Shown piece after piece: positions 36,455 through 48,097 of a DNA stretch of 64,000 bases. Positions within the stretch are counted from its first letter, which is position 1, and the number at the start of each line of letters is the position of its first letter. A model generated the notes under the pieces. The model was not told the DNA's origin, made no database searches, and worked only from the letters and a program-made list of their open reading frames with translations. The DNA is taken from the NCBI RefSeq assembly GCF_000002595.2, contig NC_057006.1:3620028-3684027 (forward strand), read 5' to 3'. The position numbers and the translations under genes were made by a program. The stretch is from Chlamydomonas reinhardtii. Lineage: Eukaryota; Chlorophyta; Chlorophyceae; Chlamydomonadales; Chlamydomonadaceae.

Positions 36455-38253
36455 ATGGCGAAGGTCAGTCCCCTCGCGGTCGGGCCACCCCCGCCCTCAC
36501 GGTCGACCACCTGCGCTTTGCTGGCTAACTTTCAATGCTCTATTTGCAGCGGGTAGCCGTTATCGGTGCCGGCGTGCACGGCATCGCCGCTGCAAAGACC
36601 TTTATGGAGCATTCCCACGATGTGGCGGTCTTTGAAGGAGCCGAGGACTTGGGCGGTGTATGGCGCCCGGGCAATAACTATCCAGGTGAGCGAGGACGAA
36701 ACGAACGTCAAGTCGGAGACCAGAGTTCACACTCGGTTTTAAGAGTGCGCAGCCCGCCTGCCCAGCCTCCTGTATCCGTGCCTGCTGCCATCGCACGCAC
36801 CCCGCGCCTCGCGCGCTCCCACCGCGGGATCTCTCCACTGCCTTGTCCTGCAGGCCTGCAGCTGCAGTCCACGGCCGACATCTATTCCTACTGTGACAGC
36901 GGCGGCACGCCACGCCACTTCGCCCGCGGCACCGAGCACCCGCCGGCCGCCGCAGTGTACACTTACCTGCGCGACTACGCCGCAGAGCATGGCGTCACGC
37001 CCCTTATCAGGTATGAATGGATGCTTGTGAGCGAGCCCAGTTGTCACTTGTGAGCATGTAAGGGAGAGCTCCGCGTCGCACGAAAGCATGCTGAGCGGCC
37101 AAGTTGCTTGGACGCCATGACCGTACGTCCCAGCCGGCATGAGGTATTGGTGCGTAGCTAGGCTGCTCAGCTGTGATTCTGCCACTGCAGTCGCTATGAC
37201 GCTGTGTTACCTTACGTGCGCGAAATCCGAGTCGGAGCTTGCACTCGATCGCGCGCAGGTTCCGGACGAAGCTGGTGCAGGCGCGTCCCACCTATGACCG
37301 CAACAGCAGCTCGGGTACCGGCGGGGTGAGCGGTGGTGAGGAGGCTGAGGAGCCGGCGGGTGCTACCCCCACGGGCTGGCATCTGACCCTGCGCCGATAC
37401 ACCGGTCCTCCCGGAGAGCCGAAAGACGCGGGCCCCTGGGAGGAATTCGACCACAACTGCGATGTGTTGCTGATATGCATCGGCTGCTTCAACGTGCCCA
37501 AGACGCCGCCGTTTCCAGGTGCGTGCGGGCAAGGCGAGCCCGTGGAGGGAGCGACAGGCGGATTCGAGGATGTGGGGCGCACATGCGGCGCGAGAGAAAC
37601 AGACACGCATGTGCCTAACTTTTGTTCAAACCCTCTTCCCTCGTGCAAAACGATATCCTTACTTGGCAGGCCAGTCCGATTTTGTGGCGGGCGGCGGCGT
37701 GGTGGTGCACTCATCGCAGCTGCAATCCCTCTGCGGCGGCCGGCAGGCGGCACTGGAGGACGTGGCCGTGATGGACGCAGCGCTGGCCGCAGACCAGAAG
37801 GCCGCAGAGGAGCGGAGCGGGGGCAAGGGCAAGCGCGGTGCCGGCGGTGGTGCCGGCAAGCCCGAGACGCACGTCACCGCTGCTGCTACTTCTGCCACTA
37901 CTGCTGCTGTTGTGCAAAACGGCGGCACGTCTTCCGCGGGAGGGCCGGGGCCTCAGCATGCGCGACCCGGCTCGGCGGAGGCGGCGGTGCTGGCCGCGGC
38001 CTCGGCCCGGCTGGCGCAGCTGGTGTCTGGCAAGCGGGTGGTGGTGGTGGGCAATGGCAAGAGTGGCGAGGACGTGGCGGTGCTGATGGCGGACACACGC
38101 GCCGCCAAGAGCGTGAGTGACCTGCTATCTGTGTGATGGCACCGATTGAGTCGCCGGAGGACGCTGCCGTCCAAGGGCTATGTGGGCGAGGACCTGGCAC
38201 GTATTCATGGCTAATGTACAGCAGTTAACAACACGAATGAACACACACTTACA

Positions 38254-38288
<35 letters not shown>

Positions 38289-40849
38289 CTCGGGGCACGT
38301 TTCACCCAACCCAGATACCCAACCCACCCGGCGGCACCTAACCACTGCAGGTCACGTGCCTGTACAAGGAGCCGCAGTGGTCTGTGCCGTACTACCTGCT
38401 GGGGCTGGTCAACTTCAAGTACCCGCTCACCACGCGGCTGGGCGACTCCATTACGCAGAAGCTGCACGCGCCGCCGGGGCTGCTGGGCTGGCTGCACCGC
38501 GCCGTGGGCTGGTCGCAGTGGCGCCTCATCGAGCGCCTGGTCAGGTGTGTGGGTACGTGGCATTTCGAAAACCAGTCGTAAATCCGAGAGTGGCATAGCA
38601 TGCAGATGAATGGAAGCAGTGCGGCGCGGCAAGAGGACGCAAAAGTGGTCAGATGTCACATGGTGGTGGGTGATGATAGAATGGTAGGTTAGCTTTGCCG
38701 CCGACTTGCGCTGAGTTTGTCTCACCTGTCGTCAACGGTTATAACCACAGCTACCAGCACGGCCGCGCCAAGCTGGGTGTGGTGCCGACGCACGCAGTGG
38801 AGCGCGGCCTGGACTGCACGCTGCACGGTGCGTGCGTGCGCGCCGCGTTGGCCGGCACTGTGTTTGTGTTCGTGGTGGCGATGGTGCAATAATGTTGCTT
38901 GCACTCTTTGCGAAGTCGCGAGAGTGTGAATTTGCACATCAGCTCTGCTGATACCACTGCTGCGCACGCGCTGCTCGCACGGCTAACGCACACGGATGCA
39001 CGGATGTCTACTCCGACGCCCCGCAGCCGAGCCGTTCGGCTTCTTCACCGCTGCACATGAGGGGCGGCTGCAGCTGCGTCAGGGCCAGCCGGTGGCGCTG
39101 GGGGCGGGCGGGCGGCTGCAGCTGGATGATGGGGCCGAGATGCAGGCCGACGTGAGTGTGTGTTTCGTAGGCGACAGGCGCCATGCATGCCGCAGCCACC
39201 CTCGCGCCCAGCCACGCATGCCCTCAAGCAGCCCTACCTGCACGCAACTGCAACCCTTATCTCCTCCCACGCATGGCACCTCCACACGCGCACCTCACGT
39301 TCTGAGGTCTAGCACACGCACCATCCCTTTGTGCTCTTACATACGTGCAACTAACACACAGCTGGTGGTGCTGGCCACGGGCTGGGGCCGCTCGCTGCCG
39401 TTCCTGCCGCCCGACCTGGCCTCCAAGATCATGCAGCCCGACGGGACCCTGCAGCTGCACCACGGCATCTACCCATACGAGATCGGGGTGAGGGACCGTC
39501 ACACCGCCGGGCCATCGGGCATGGCTGGGGCACTTCCGCTGCTTGCAACGTCAGTCAGAAGGTGGCTGTGCTGTGATGACGCAGGCCTTGATGGGACGCA
39601 GGCCTGCTGCGGACATGCACATTCCGATAGCGTTGATGCCTTGCGACCCGCTAGGGTCCTTAACCAAATGGCCTCACACGTGTTGTTTGTCGATCCTTCA
39701 TTATGTGCAGGGCAGCAGTCTGTTCATACTGGGCTGGAATGTGGGTCTGTTCCAGGCCCTGTTTGCCGACGTGGCGGCGCGCTGGGCGCTTGAGATGGTG
39801 GAGGGCCGCCTGCGAGTGACCAAGGAGCAGGTGCGTGTGTCACTGTAGGTGCACGTTAGGTCCACGGCACTATCGGTGGCTCGTGTGCATCGCATTTCAG
39901 GGAGCCCTGCTGCAGTCTTATCACCGCCACGGCAGCACCGCTGGCGCTCTGTGATGTCATTGTTGATGGCGCCTTCCAACTAACGCCGCCACAGATGCTG
40001 GCCTACCGGACCAAGCTCTTCGCGTGGGCCGACCGCTGCTTCATCCCGCGGGTGAGGGATGGGCGGGCGGCAGCGCGATTGCGCGAAGCACAGCCGCACA
40101 ACAAAGCCGCCACATCTGGACAGCACTGTGCGTGTGTCCCGCGGTGAACATAAGCCACACCGCGGAATCAGCACCCTACGGGACTTCACCAACCTGCCTT
40201 GCCACTGTCCCATCGCACACAACACCACGGAACCGCTACAGCTACCGGCGTCTGCGCTAGCCTGCCATCCATGACACCACGGCATGCCACCCAACACCTC
40301 AGGCTGCTGCGGACATCCGGCGCGGCTGTGTGGCGGCCTACAGCTATGAGCACGTGGACGACATGCTGAAGGTGCTTTCGTGGGGGGGGGGGTGAGGAGT
40401 GGCGCAGGGGCTGTCAGCATGGGCAGTCAGAGGGGACCGTGCGCTGCGGGTCTGCAGCGGGTCTCGGTACGTGCCGTTCACGCACGTATGCCCATGACGA
40501 CCTAAGCTCTATCTGGCGGTATTTAACTGCCAACTAACAGGAGATGGGTGCGGACTTCAAGTCGCTGACCATGGCCGAGTACCTGCAGGTGGGTACGGTG
40601 TGGGGAGGGGGCCTGTGTGGGTACCGTGTGCCCTTTCACCTTGGCCCCACGCCCCACAGCCCGCGCCTGCCTGTCCCCTCTTACGACGCTGATCACCTTA
40701 TGCATCTGGTCCACATCTCCTACTTCCTCGCTTCCCTCAACCCCGTCTGCCCCGCTCCCTCCATGCAGCTGTACATGACGCCGGTCAACGCAGCCCTGTA
40801 CGGCAAGGCCATGCGCGCAATCAACACCGGCAGCAGCCGCAGCCGCTGA
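36455..40849 (+). CDS. Flavin-containing monooxygenase (FMO-like)
   Basis: Likely FAD- and NADPH-dependent N/S-oxygenase; substrate unknown. Fourteen exons: 36455-36463, 36550-36685, 36854-37010, 37259-37518, 37670-38112, 38351-38544, 38751-38827, 39027-39151, 39362-39487, 39711-39830, 39995-40051, 40303-40371, 40541-40588, 40769-40849; phases close to 633 residues, somewhat longer than the usual 450-550 because of an Ala/Gly-rich insert around residues 230-300. Motifs in order: FAD-binding GAGVHG (~8-13), GGVWRPGNNYPG, an FMO-signature-like FPGQSDFVAGGGVVVHSS, NADPH-binding GNGKSG (~315) and the ATG motif VLATGWGRSLPFLP (~470). No targeting signal or membrane segment is obvious. The first coding exon is only nine bases (Met-Ala-Lys). 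Introns carry a CA microsatellite (38254-38285) and dispersed repeat copy D. Confidence 0.9.
38254..38285 (+). repeat. (CA)16 microsatellite in FMO intron
   Basis: Pure CA run in the intron before the 38351 exon. Confidence 0.9.
40164..40220 (-). repeat. Dispersed 55-bp repeat, copy D
   Basis: Reads gaatcagcaccctacgggac, then ttcaccaacctgccttgcca, then ctgtcccatcgcacac, in the FMO intron 40052-40302. It is the closest match to copy B, with only a few differences over about 55 bases. Confidence 0.85.
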
Positions 40850-41669
40850 AAGCGTGAAAGGAGCAAGGGCGGCTGAAGGAGAGCAGGGGTCTTGTGATGG
40901 AGCTGCAGCAGCACAGGACACATTGGAACATGTGGATGGCCCAAGGCGACTGGGCTCGCTGTTGTGCAACTGCTATGGAGGTCAGGGCCTGCTGACAGAG
41001 GTGCTGTGAGTAGTACTGAACGAATGGATAGTTCACTGCCAGTGATGACGACGCTTGGTGAGGTGATGGTACAAGCTATAGCACGCCCGCTGATGACACA
41101 TCGGGGGCGATTGAGATGCCGTATTGCGATGTCCGTACGTGCAGATACGTGAGGCTTACTGTGTATGGCCTGCATGAGCAGTTTCCTCCCTAGGGGGCTG
41201 GTCGTGTCTCCGGGCGCGTGTGCTTGAGTGGCGTGCTTATTGTTCACACGTGCAAGCTGAGTACCGGTCAGCACGGCCAGGCATGCAATGGTATTAAGCA
41301 GATTCAAGCGGCTTTCGGAAAGGTGACCAGGTCCTGAGCATGGCGCCGCAGCGGGGGCTTTCTGGGTGCGTGACTGTGCGTGTGCCAACTTGTGTGCCAA
41401 GGGCTGTGAGGCGGCCCTTCGGAACCCTCGCGAGTGCCGCGATGTTTAGGTTATCCACCTCTCGAGCCTGCATGTAATAGCAATCGCTATATATATATTA
41501 CAAGCCATATACGACGAGGAAACGCGGCGACAATCCGCTCGGAGATCTTCGTCGGCTTGCATGCACGGACTTTGCCGGCAGAGTACTTCCGCTACACATA
41601 CTCGACGTCCGTATCCTACACTACAAACCTGCAACCTACCAGTCCAAAGCGACCCATCCTTTTGCAAAC
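40850..41669. other. FMO 3' UTR and promoter of lumen-protein gene
   Basis: TGTAA at 41473-41477 probably ends the FMO transcript, which leaves about 200 AT-richer bases (including tatatatatta near 41490) before the next start codon. No extra gene is seen. Confidence 0.5.
41473..41477 (+). terminator. TGTAA poly(A) signal, FMO gene
   Basis: Plus-strand TGTAA about 625 bases after the FMO stop. Assigned by position. Confidence 0.4.
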
Positions 41670-42594
41670 ATGCTCATGAACATGAAGTCGCGTGTCGTCG
41701 CTGCGCAGCAAAGCGCCTCCTCACGGCCTGCCCGCGGCACCGCTGTCATTTCTCGGAGTCAGCAACACTCTAGCGCTGCCCTGGGAGCCTTGGCCGCGGC
41801 TGTGGTGCTCGCCATTGGCGCTCCCGCGTAAGAGCTAGCATCCCGTTCTCCTCAGTGTTCTCTTGTCACATGTACACACGCCAGTATATGCAAGTATCGC
41901 ATGCTCGCCCGGGATGATGCGCGACTGCGACTTCTTCAACCGCTCTGTAACCCCGTGCCCTTCGCGCGCAGGGCACTTGCCGATGCCACGGAGCCGTCCA
42001 CTTCCGCCGCCCCCTCCACTGTCACCAGCATCTCCTTTGCGCGTGTCGACGCGCGTGTGACGGAGAAGCTGCGCGAGCGGGACAGCAACATGGTGAGCGC
42101 GGGGCGTGAAGCTCTATAGCTGTGCTCTTGAACGTCACGCGCCAAAACCACTTGGAACTCCCAAGTCGCATGCCCAGGAACCACGCGAAACAGAGCTAAC
42201 GCTATCGTTTCATTCCGATGTGCCCTTGACGCGCAGGAGTGGAAGTGCAAGGTGGGTGGCGGGCTGCGGAGTACGGAAACAGGCTGGCACGTTCTGGAGA
42301 ATTGGGGCTCTGCACTGTACCTGTAATGGCCTTACATCACAAGGGCAAGGCCTTTCAACAGACGGGCACGGCCTTTCAACACGCTTTCCCACAATGCTGC
42401 GCTAGCAGGCACGCCTTGCAACCCCTGACGATGCCTGCCGCACACATCCCACACAATACATGCAGGGCATCTCTATGTACGACTGCTCCGGGGAGCTGCA
42501 AGAGGCGCAGGAGCAGCGGTTCGAGGAGATGGGCAAGATGTTCCGCAGCCTCACGGGCGGCCCTGACACGCCCGGCAACGCCGAGAGCCAGTAA
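41670..42594 (+). CDS. Small predicted thylakoid-lumen protein, unknown function
   Basis: Four exons, 41670-41827, 41972-42092, 42237-42251 and 42466-42594, give 140 residues; the third exon is a 15-nt microexon (EWKCK). I do not recognise the mature protein. The N-terminus looks bipartite: a Ser/Arg/Ala-rich chloroplast transit region, then a hydrophobic stretch (LGALAAAVVLAIGAPA) ending in ALADA, a typical thylakoid processing site. The predicted mature part (~82 residues) is charged and helical, with two Cys nine residues apart (CKGISMYDC) that could form a disulfide, followed by EAQEQRFEEMGKMFRSL. Two in-frame Met codons follow the first within five residues, so the start may be the second or third. 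It could be a small photosystem- or NDH-associated lumen subunit, but nothing in the sequence proves that. Confidence 0.75.
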
Positions 42595-43681
42595 GGCGCT
42601 GGCACTGCCACCCAGGCAACACCGCTGGCGGGCGATGGCCGTGCATATCTGGATGCAGATGCTCAAGCGCACGAGGCGGCTGAGTAAGGCGCTGCGAAGG
42701 ACATCTGCACATGCCCTGCACAAGGGGCCCCTACCGTATGCTTTGCTCGCATGTACAACAAGCATCAAGAGAAGATTATATTAAGTTTCGAGAATTGTCT
42801 TGCATTGGAGTTCGTGGGCACAGGCCAGTGACCGATGTGTCCGGAGGTTGGCGCCCGACATGTTGTATGAATTAATGCAGTCAGAGCCGTGGTACGGCCA
42901 AGGCGTGTAGCGTGGCGGGCGTGCACGCACCTGGTGCCGACTGCTACAACAGAGAAGCGAGGCCTGGGAAGAGTGGAGTATCACACGTGCTTACAGGTGC
43001 ATATGTCAGCTGGCCAAGCACGATGCGGATGTTAAACTCTCCATGTTTCAAGGTGGCCTTGCGAGTGCCTCCTGAAAGTAGCATGCGCTGACGACGAGTC
43101 GACGCCGCTAGCGCGCATCACCCTCTGCTCTTGCTTATACTATAAATCCAACGCTGCTGGTGCGCAACGGCAACGAAGCTGCAGCAGCTGCCCCGAAACC
43201 GCAAATGGGCTTTAGTGACAGCGTGCTTGCCCTCCATACAACATAGCATGCCATCCGCCCAGCACGCAGGTATCCTTGACAGAGCGCAGGCATCGGCAAG
43301 CATAGCCACTCATGTACATTTGGTACATGCACACAACAGCCGATAGCGCAACACGTTTTCTATCTACCATGACAGACCACACTCTCACTCCAAGCACGGG
43401 GTGAGCTGTAATCCAACTGACAGCGGATACACTGTGCTGGACGATGCGGACCGCGGAGTCGAGCCGCACACATGCTGGTACACACGAGAAAGCACTGCCA
43501 CGGTCCGTCATGTCCATCAACACGACGTCATCATACTGCGAGACCATTACACAGCACGGTACAGCTCATCAAACGTGACTGAGCCCACACTCTCACACTG
43601 TCTCAATGCACGCATGCACGCACGCGCACAAACTCACTCTCTCCTTGCGCTTATCCAACAAGCGCACACAAACTCGCTCGC
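42595..43681. other. Convergent intergenic region
   Basis: Holds the 3' UTRs of the lumen-protein gene and the F-box gene. TGTAA occurs at 43407-43411 (+) and TGTAA on the minus strand at 43547-43551. No coding frame is recognised. Confidence 0.5.
43547..43551 (-). terminator. TGTAA poly(A) signal, F-box gene
   Basis: Minus-strand TGTAA 130 bases after the stop codon at 43682-43684, a normal distance for this signal. Confidence 0.6.
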
Positions 43682-46600
43682 TCAATACTGTCCGGTGTTG
43701 TAGAGCCAGCCCAGCACCGCCGCCGCCTCGTTGCAGCCGCAGCCCTCCGCCAGCCGGAACAGCCGCACCGCCTCGCTGCGGTCGCCCATGCCCCACACGC
43801 TGCGCCCGGCCACACCATCAAACTCCAGGTAGCCTGCACGCGGCGTGTGCGGCGCGGTGCGGCGTGGGGGTGCATGTGCAGACCGTAGTGGGAGAGCCCA
43901 TGGGGTGCTGGGGCATGTACAGCCTGGTACTAGCTGCGCTTTGCCGTACGCCCGTACAACAAGCCGCGCAACAGGTCGATATTTAGATTCCCCCCTGCTC
44001 AGTGCTCAGTCTGCTCACCCAGCACGATGGAGCTCCAGCCCAGCATGCGCAGCAGGGTGGGGTCCAGCGACGCCAGCTGCAGCAGCGGGCAACACCAGGC
44101 GGAGGGAGTGAGGGACACACATGCCGTACACACACAAACACACACAAACACACACAGCGCTTTGTATTCCTTGCGCTCTTCAACACAAATGGGGTCGCGC
44201 ACCGCCAGTGGTGCAGGCAGGACAGCGCCTGGCGCGCCAGGCCCCATGCAGTTGCTGCCTGTGCAGCCGTAGCCCATAACAGGAGGCACAACGCACACAG
44301 CCCTGCCCGCTCATCATGACAGCCCTTGAGTCGACATCCACTTCCATTCCCCAGCACCACGTCCCCGCCACCCACCTTGCGCCGCATGCGAAGCGACACG
44401 CGGGGCTGTCCGCCAGCTCCTCCCGCCGCACTGGCTGCACCACCACCCGCAGCACCAGCAACACCGGCACCGCCTGCCGGCGCCGCCGCCGGCGCTCCGC
44501 CGCCGGGTCCGCTGCCGCCGTGCTGCTCGTCCAGCTGGATGGCGGTGATGCTGTCCACCTGGAGGATGTGCCGCACTGCGCGGCTCAGCCACATGTGGGC
44601 GGCCTCAGGGTCCGGCTGCATGCCTGGTGGGGATGGAAGAGCGAGGTCGGGGTTGGGGTTGGGGGCAAACTTGTCGAGCAGACGGCAGGTGCACACGCGG
44701 GATTGCTTTAGTTCCCTTTCCGTTGCACCTTCTTCCGCGCCTCCTGGTGTCAACCGTACCTGTCTCCCGCATGCCGCCACCCACCATGTGAGCCATCATA
44801 GCAGGCCATGCCCAGTTTGAACATTCCCATTACGTCGCCCGCAATCGCCAGCTTGCGCCACCAGCGCAGAGAGCCGTCGGCGTCGCCCGAACCCTGCAGC
44901 ACGGAAGCACTGTTTGACGGCTGCCATCATGCCTTGTGTTATGCGCGCAGATGTCGGGATGTGCAGCGCTTGCGCCCACATTACAGCCCGCCACGCCACG
45001 CCACGCCACTAGCTGTCAAGAAACCAGCAACCCGCTTATCCAGACCACGTCTTCCATCGCCTCCACCACCACCACCACCACCACCACCACTCGCACTGGC
45101 TCCACCCGCACCCCCACCCCCACCACTGTCACCACCGCCGCCCTGCGCACCTCCAGCAGCTGCGCCATGACCAGCTGGGCGGAGGGGTTGGAGGCGCCGC
45201 GGGCCGCCTCCAGCAGCAGCGCCGGCGGCCGCCGCGCGGCAGCGCGAGGCACCACCGGCTCTGCAGCAGCACACCAGCAGGCAAGACCCCAGGACAAGCG
45301 TCAAGCAGGGGCACCACTGCGGCCCAGCCAGCGCTGCCCTCCAACGGCCAATCCCAACTGCATACATATGTGTTAAACACAAAACAAACGGAACAAAGCC
45401 GCCAAACACGCGTGCGCACATACATCTGTGTGTGTCCCATATGCAACCGCCTCACGCACCTTGCGCCTCCTGTTCCTCCTGCGCCTCCTGCTGCTCCACG
45501 CCGCCGCCTCCAAACAGCTCCGCGCCCTCCATGCCCTCCAGGCCGCCCGCCGCCGTGTGCGCACTGGGCAGCACGAAGGCGCCGGCCCCGTACTGCCGAC
45601 TCAGCGCCGCCGCCATCGCATGCTCCTCCTCGCTGCGCTGCTGGTCAGCGCCACCGCCCGCACTCCGCGCCACGCTGCGGCGGCGCAGCCCCACGCACGC
45701 ACCCGCGCCCACACCCGCGCCGCCGGTGCTGTTCGCGGTCGCGGAGCCGTCAGCAGCAGCGCCGCTGCTGCTGCCTTTCGCGTCACCACCGTTTGCCCCA
45801 GCTGTTCCGCTGCGGGTGTGGGTGCTGGTGCGCAGGTGGTTGGTGGGGTCCAGGTTGAAGGTGATGCGGCGCAAGGCGGGCAGGTTGGCCAGCAGCGCCA
45901 CACGCCAGCCGCGGCACACGCCAGCCATTGCGATGGCCTGCGCCCAACACATGTCCCACATGTGCAATTGAACAAGCCATCAGTCGCAGCAACCAAAAGG
46001 CACATTTGTTAGCGCGCAAGCAACATGGTCGTGGACAGTCCGCACGTCATGGACTGCCGAGTACAGCGTGCCGCTTCACAACCCGAGCCCAACCGCAAGC
46101 GGCAACGTACCTGTGACGCCTGCTGCGGCAGCTGCGTGGCCACGTAAGCTACCACGTCACACGGCAGCTCCCGCCACGGCACCTCCTGCTCGTGTTCCTG
46201 GGGCGCCGGCAGCGCCGGCGCCGGCGATTGCAGCTCCTTGTCCTTCTCCTGCTCCTCCGGCCTCGCCTGCTGCAAACTCCGTCGTTGGGTGGATCCCGCG
46301 AGGGGTATCTCTCGCCCCGGCAGCTCGGCCGCAGCCGGCGCACCCTCATCAAGCTCCATGCGGGCCGCCGTTACTGCCGCCGCTCCTGCTGGCGCTGTAC
46401 ACGACGCCAGCGGAACTTCGCCGCTTTCGCCGGAGTGACGCCGCTTGTGCGCTGCCTGGCTGAAAGCCTCCACCTCCGCAGCTGCGTGTTGCAGGCTGCC
46501 ATGAGCACCACTGCTAGTGCCTGCGCCTCCGCCGCCTCCGCTGCCACTACCCAGCCAGCTGCCTGCCAGCTGACTCGCTAGGCGGCTGACGCCCGGGCTG

Positions 46601-47853
46601 GCGGGGCGGGCGATGCCGTCCCCGGACGCAACCGCCGCTGCCAGCGCGCTCGCGAGCGAGTGCACTGGGTGCGCGGGGCGGTGCTGCGCACGCGGCAGGT
46701 GCAGCGGGTGCGGCGGCGACTCGAGGCTGTTGCGAGCGCTCTTGCACGGCGGCGACAGGGGCGCCTCCCAGCTCGGCGCGCGGCCCAGCACGCCCGCTAC
46801 CACCGCCGCCGCTGCTCCAGTGGCTTGCCCCTCCGCCGGTGGAGCACGCGAGCCATCCGAGCTGTCAGCTGCTGCCGCGGCGGCGCCTTTGGTGAGCGCA
46901 TTCCTACCCTGCAGGATGGCATTGATGGCCGTGTGCGGGCAGTGCACGTGCTTGCGCGGACTTGCCGTCGCTGGCGCTACTACCACCGCCGGTGCCGTCG
47001 CCACCGCTGTCACTGTTGCCGCTGCCGCTGCCACTGCTCCTGCGGTGTGTGCCTGCGCCTGGGCAGGTGAGCGCGGCGGCGATGGCGCCAGTAGGGGGTT
47101 GGTGGGGTCCCATACGCTGTTGGGGTGCCGGGGGTTGGCCAGCAGCGCCTGAGCCAGGCGTGTGCCGCCCATGAGGCTGTCCAGCAGAAGGTCCAGGGAG
47201 GGCGGCGGCAGCGGCGCCGCCGCGGCAGTGCTGCAGCTGGCGCCGCCGCTGGTGCTGGCGACGGTAAGGGCCGACAGCACCAAGCACGCGTCTCCCTTGA
47301 CCGCGTGCCCGGCGATACGGCTGGCTGCTGCGTTGACCTGCGCGTGGGTGTCAGGTGGGGTGAGTGTTTGGCGCGCTGTGCGGCACAGCGCCAGTCGTGG
47401 TGCTGGCGCTGTGCAGTAAGCCGTACCGTGCGCACGCTGGGGCCAACTAACTCTACCGCGCCTCACAAGTTGAATCGTGAGCCCGATCTTACGTTGGCCG
47501 AGGGCACGTGACCATAGACCAGCTTGGCCGGGGGGCATGAGCGCAGCGCCAGCTCAAACGTCGGGCCCTGCGCGGCGTTGCAAGGTTTGTCAGAGACATG
47601 CGGTTTCACCTTTCCCAGTCACGCTGGCGGGCCAGAATGCGCAGGTGAGTCTGCACAAGAAACCAGTAGCCTTCCTGAATCAACCGTCACGCCCAGCAGG
47701 GCGAAAGCTGTAGACGCCGAACCGCAACACAGCGATGGCGTGGCCACCATCAACCCAACGACTCACCGACTCCAGTACGTCCGAAGGGCACGTTCCCGGC
47801 AGCAGTGGCGACAGCTCTCCTGTATCCGCTAATAACCAACCTCCGCAGGCCAT
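43682..47853 (-). CDS. F-box protein with C-terminal Sel1-like repeats
   Basis: Probable substrate-receptor subunit of an SCF (Skp1-cullin-F-box) ubiquitin ligase. Exons: 47767-47853, 47493-47567, 46111-47337, 45460-45937, 45151-45260, 44785-44893, 44376-44623, 44019-44076, 43682-43833; phases close to 847 residues. N-terminal ~75 residues are well ordered (CPSDVLES, CPPAKLVYGHVPSAN, AASRIAGHAVKGDACLVL), then come ~350 residues of Ala/Ser/Pro-rich sequence with one conserved-looking island (HVHCPHTAINAILQGRNAL). The F-box (~445-490) reads ELPCDVVAYVATQLP...AGVCRGWRVALL. The C-terminal third has Sel1/TPR-like helices: GSLRWWRKLAIAGDVMGMFKLGMACYDG, MQPDPEAAHMWLSRA, and AVRLFRLAEGCGCNEAAAVL-GWLYNTG. 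Plant F-box/Sel1 proteins share this order. An alternative ATG at 47538 was rejected because it lies in another frame from the conserved start. Confidence 0.87.
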
Positions 47854-48097
47854 TCTTCAGCGTTCTGTCGCAGCGCAAGGGTTTGGGTCGCGTCTCGCCA
47901 ACTCGACTTCCTTACAGGCTCAGAAGGAGCATACTGCTATATGACTGTCAATTAAGATTCGAGCCGTGCTCAGGGGGAATCAGGTGCCATGCCACAATGC
48001 CGAATGGAACCAAACCCCTGTTTTCGCACCCGCAGCCCGACTACAGCAAAAAACTTGCGCATCTGTGTAGAGTACCTGCTCGTTTGACTTGTCCGAG
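47854..48097. promoter_or_regulatory. Bidirectional promoter, F-box gene / SP1-like E3 gene
   Basis: Only 244 bases lie between the two start codons, so the promoters must overlap. No TATA box was recognised. The F-box first exon (29 codons) is the weaker end of this claim. Confidence 0.55.

Noticed and set aside
46009-47538. 509-codon frame starting at an ATG at 47538 as the F-box protein start
   Set aside because: In the region 47493-47538 this frame differs from GPTFELALRSCPPAKL, which splices in phase into VNAAASRIAG. The ATG frame runs through the intron 47338-47492.
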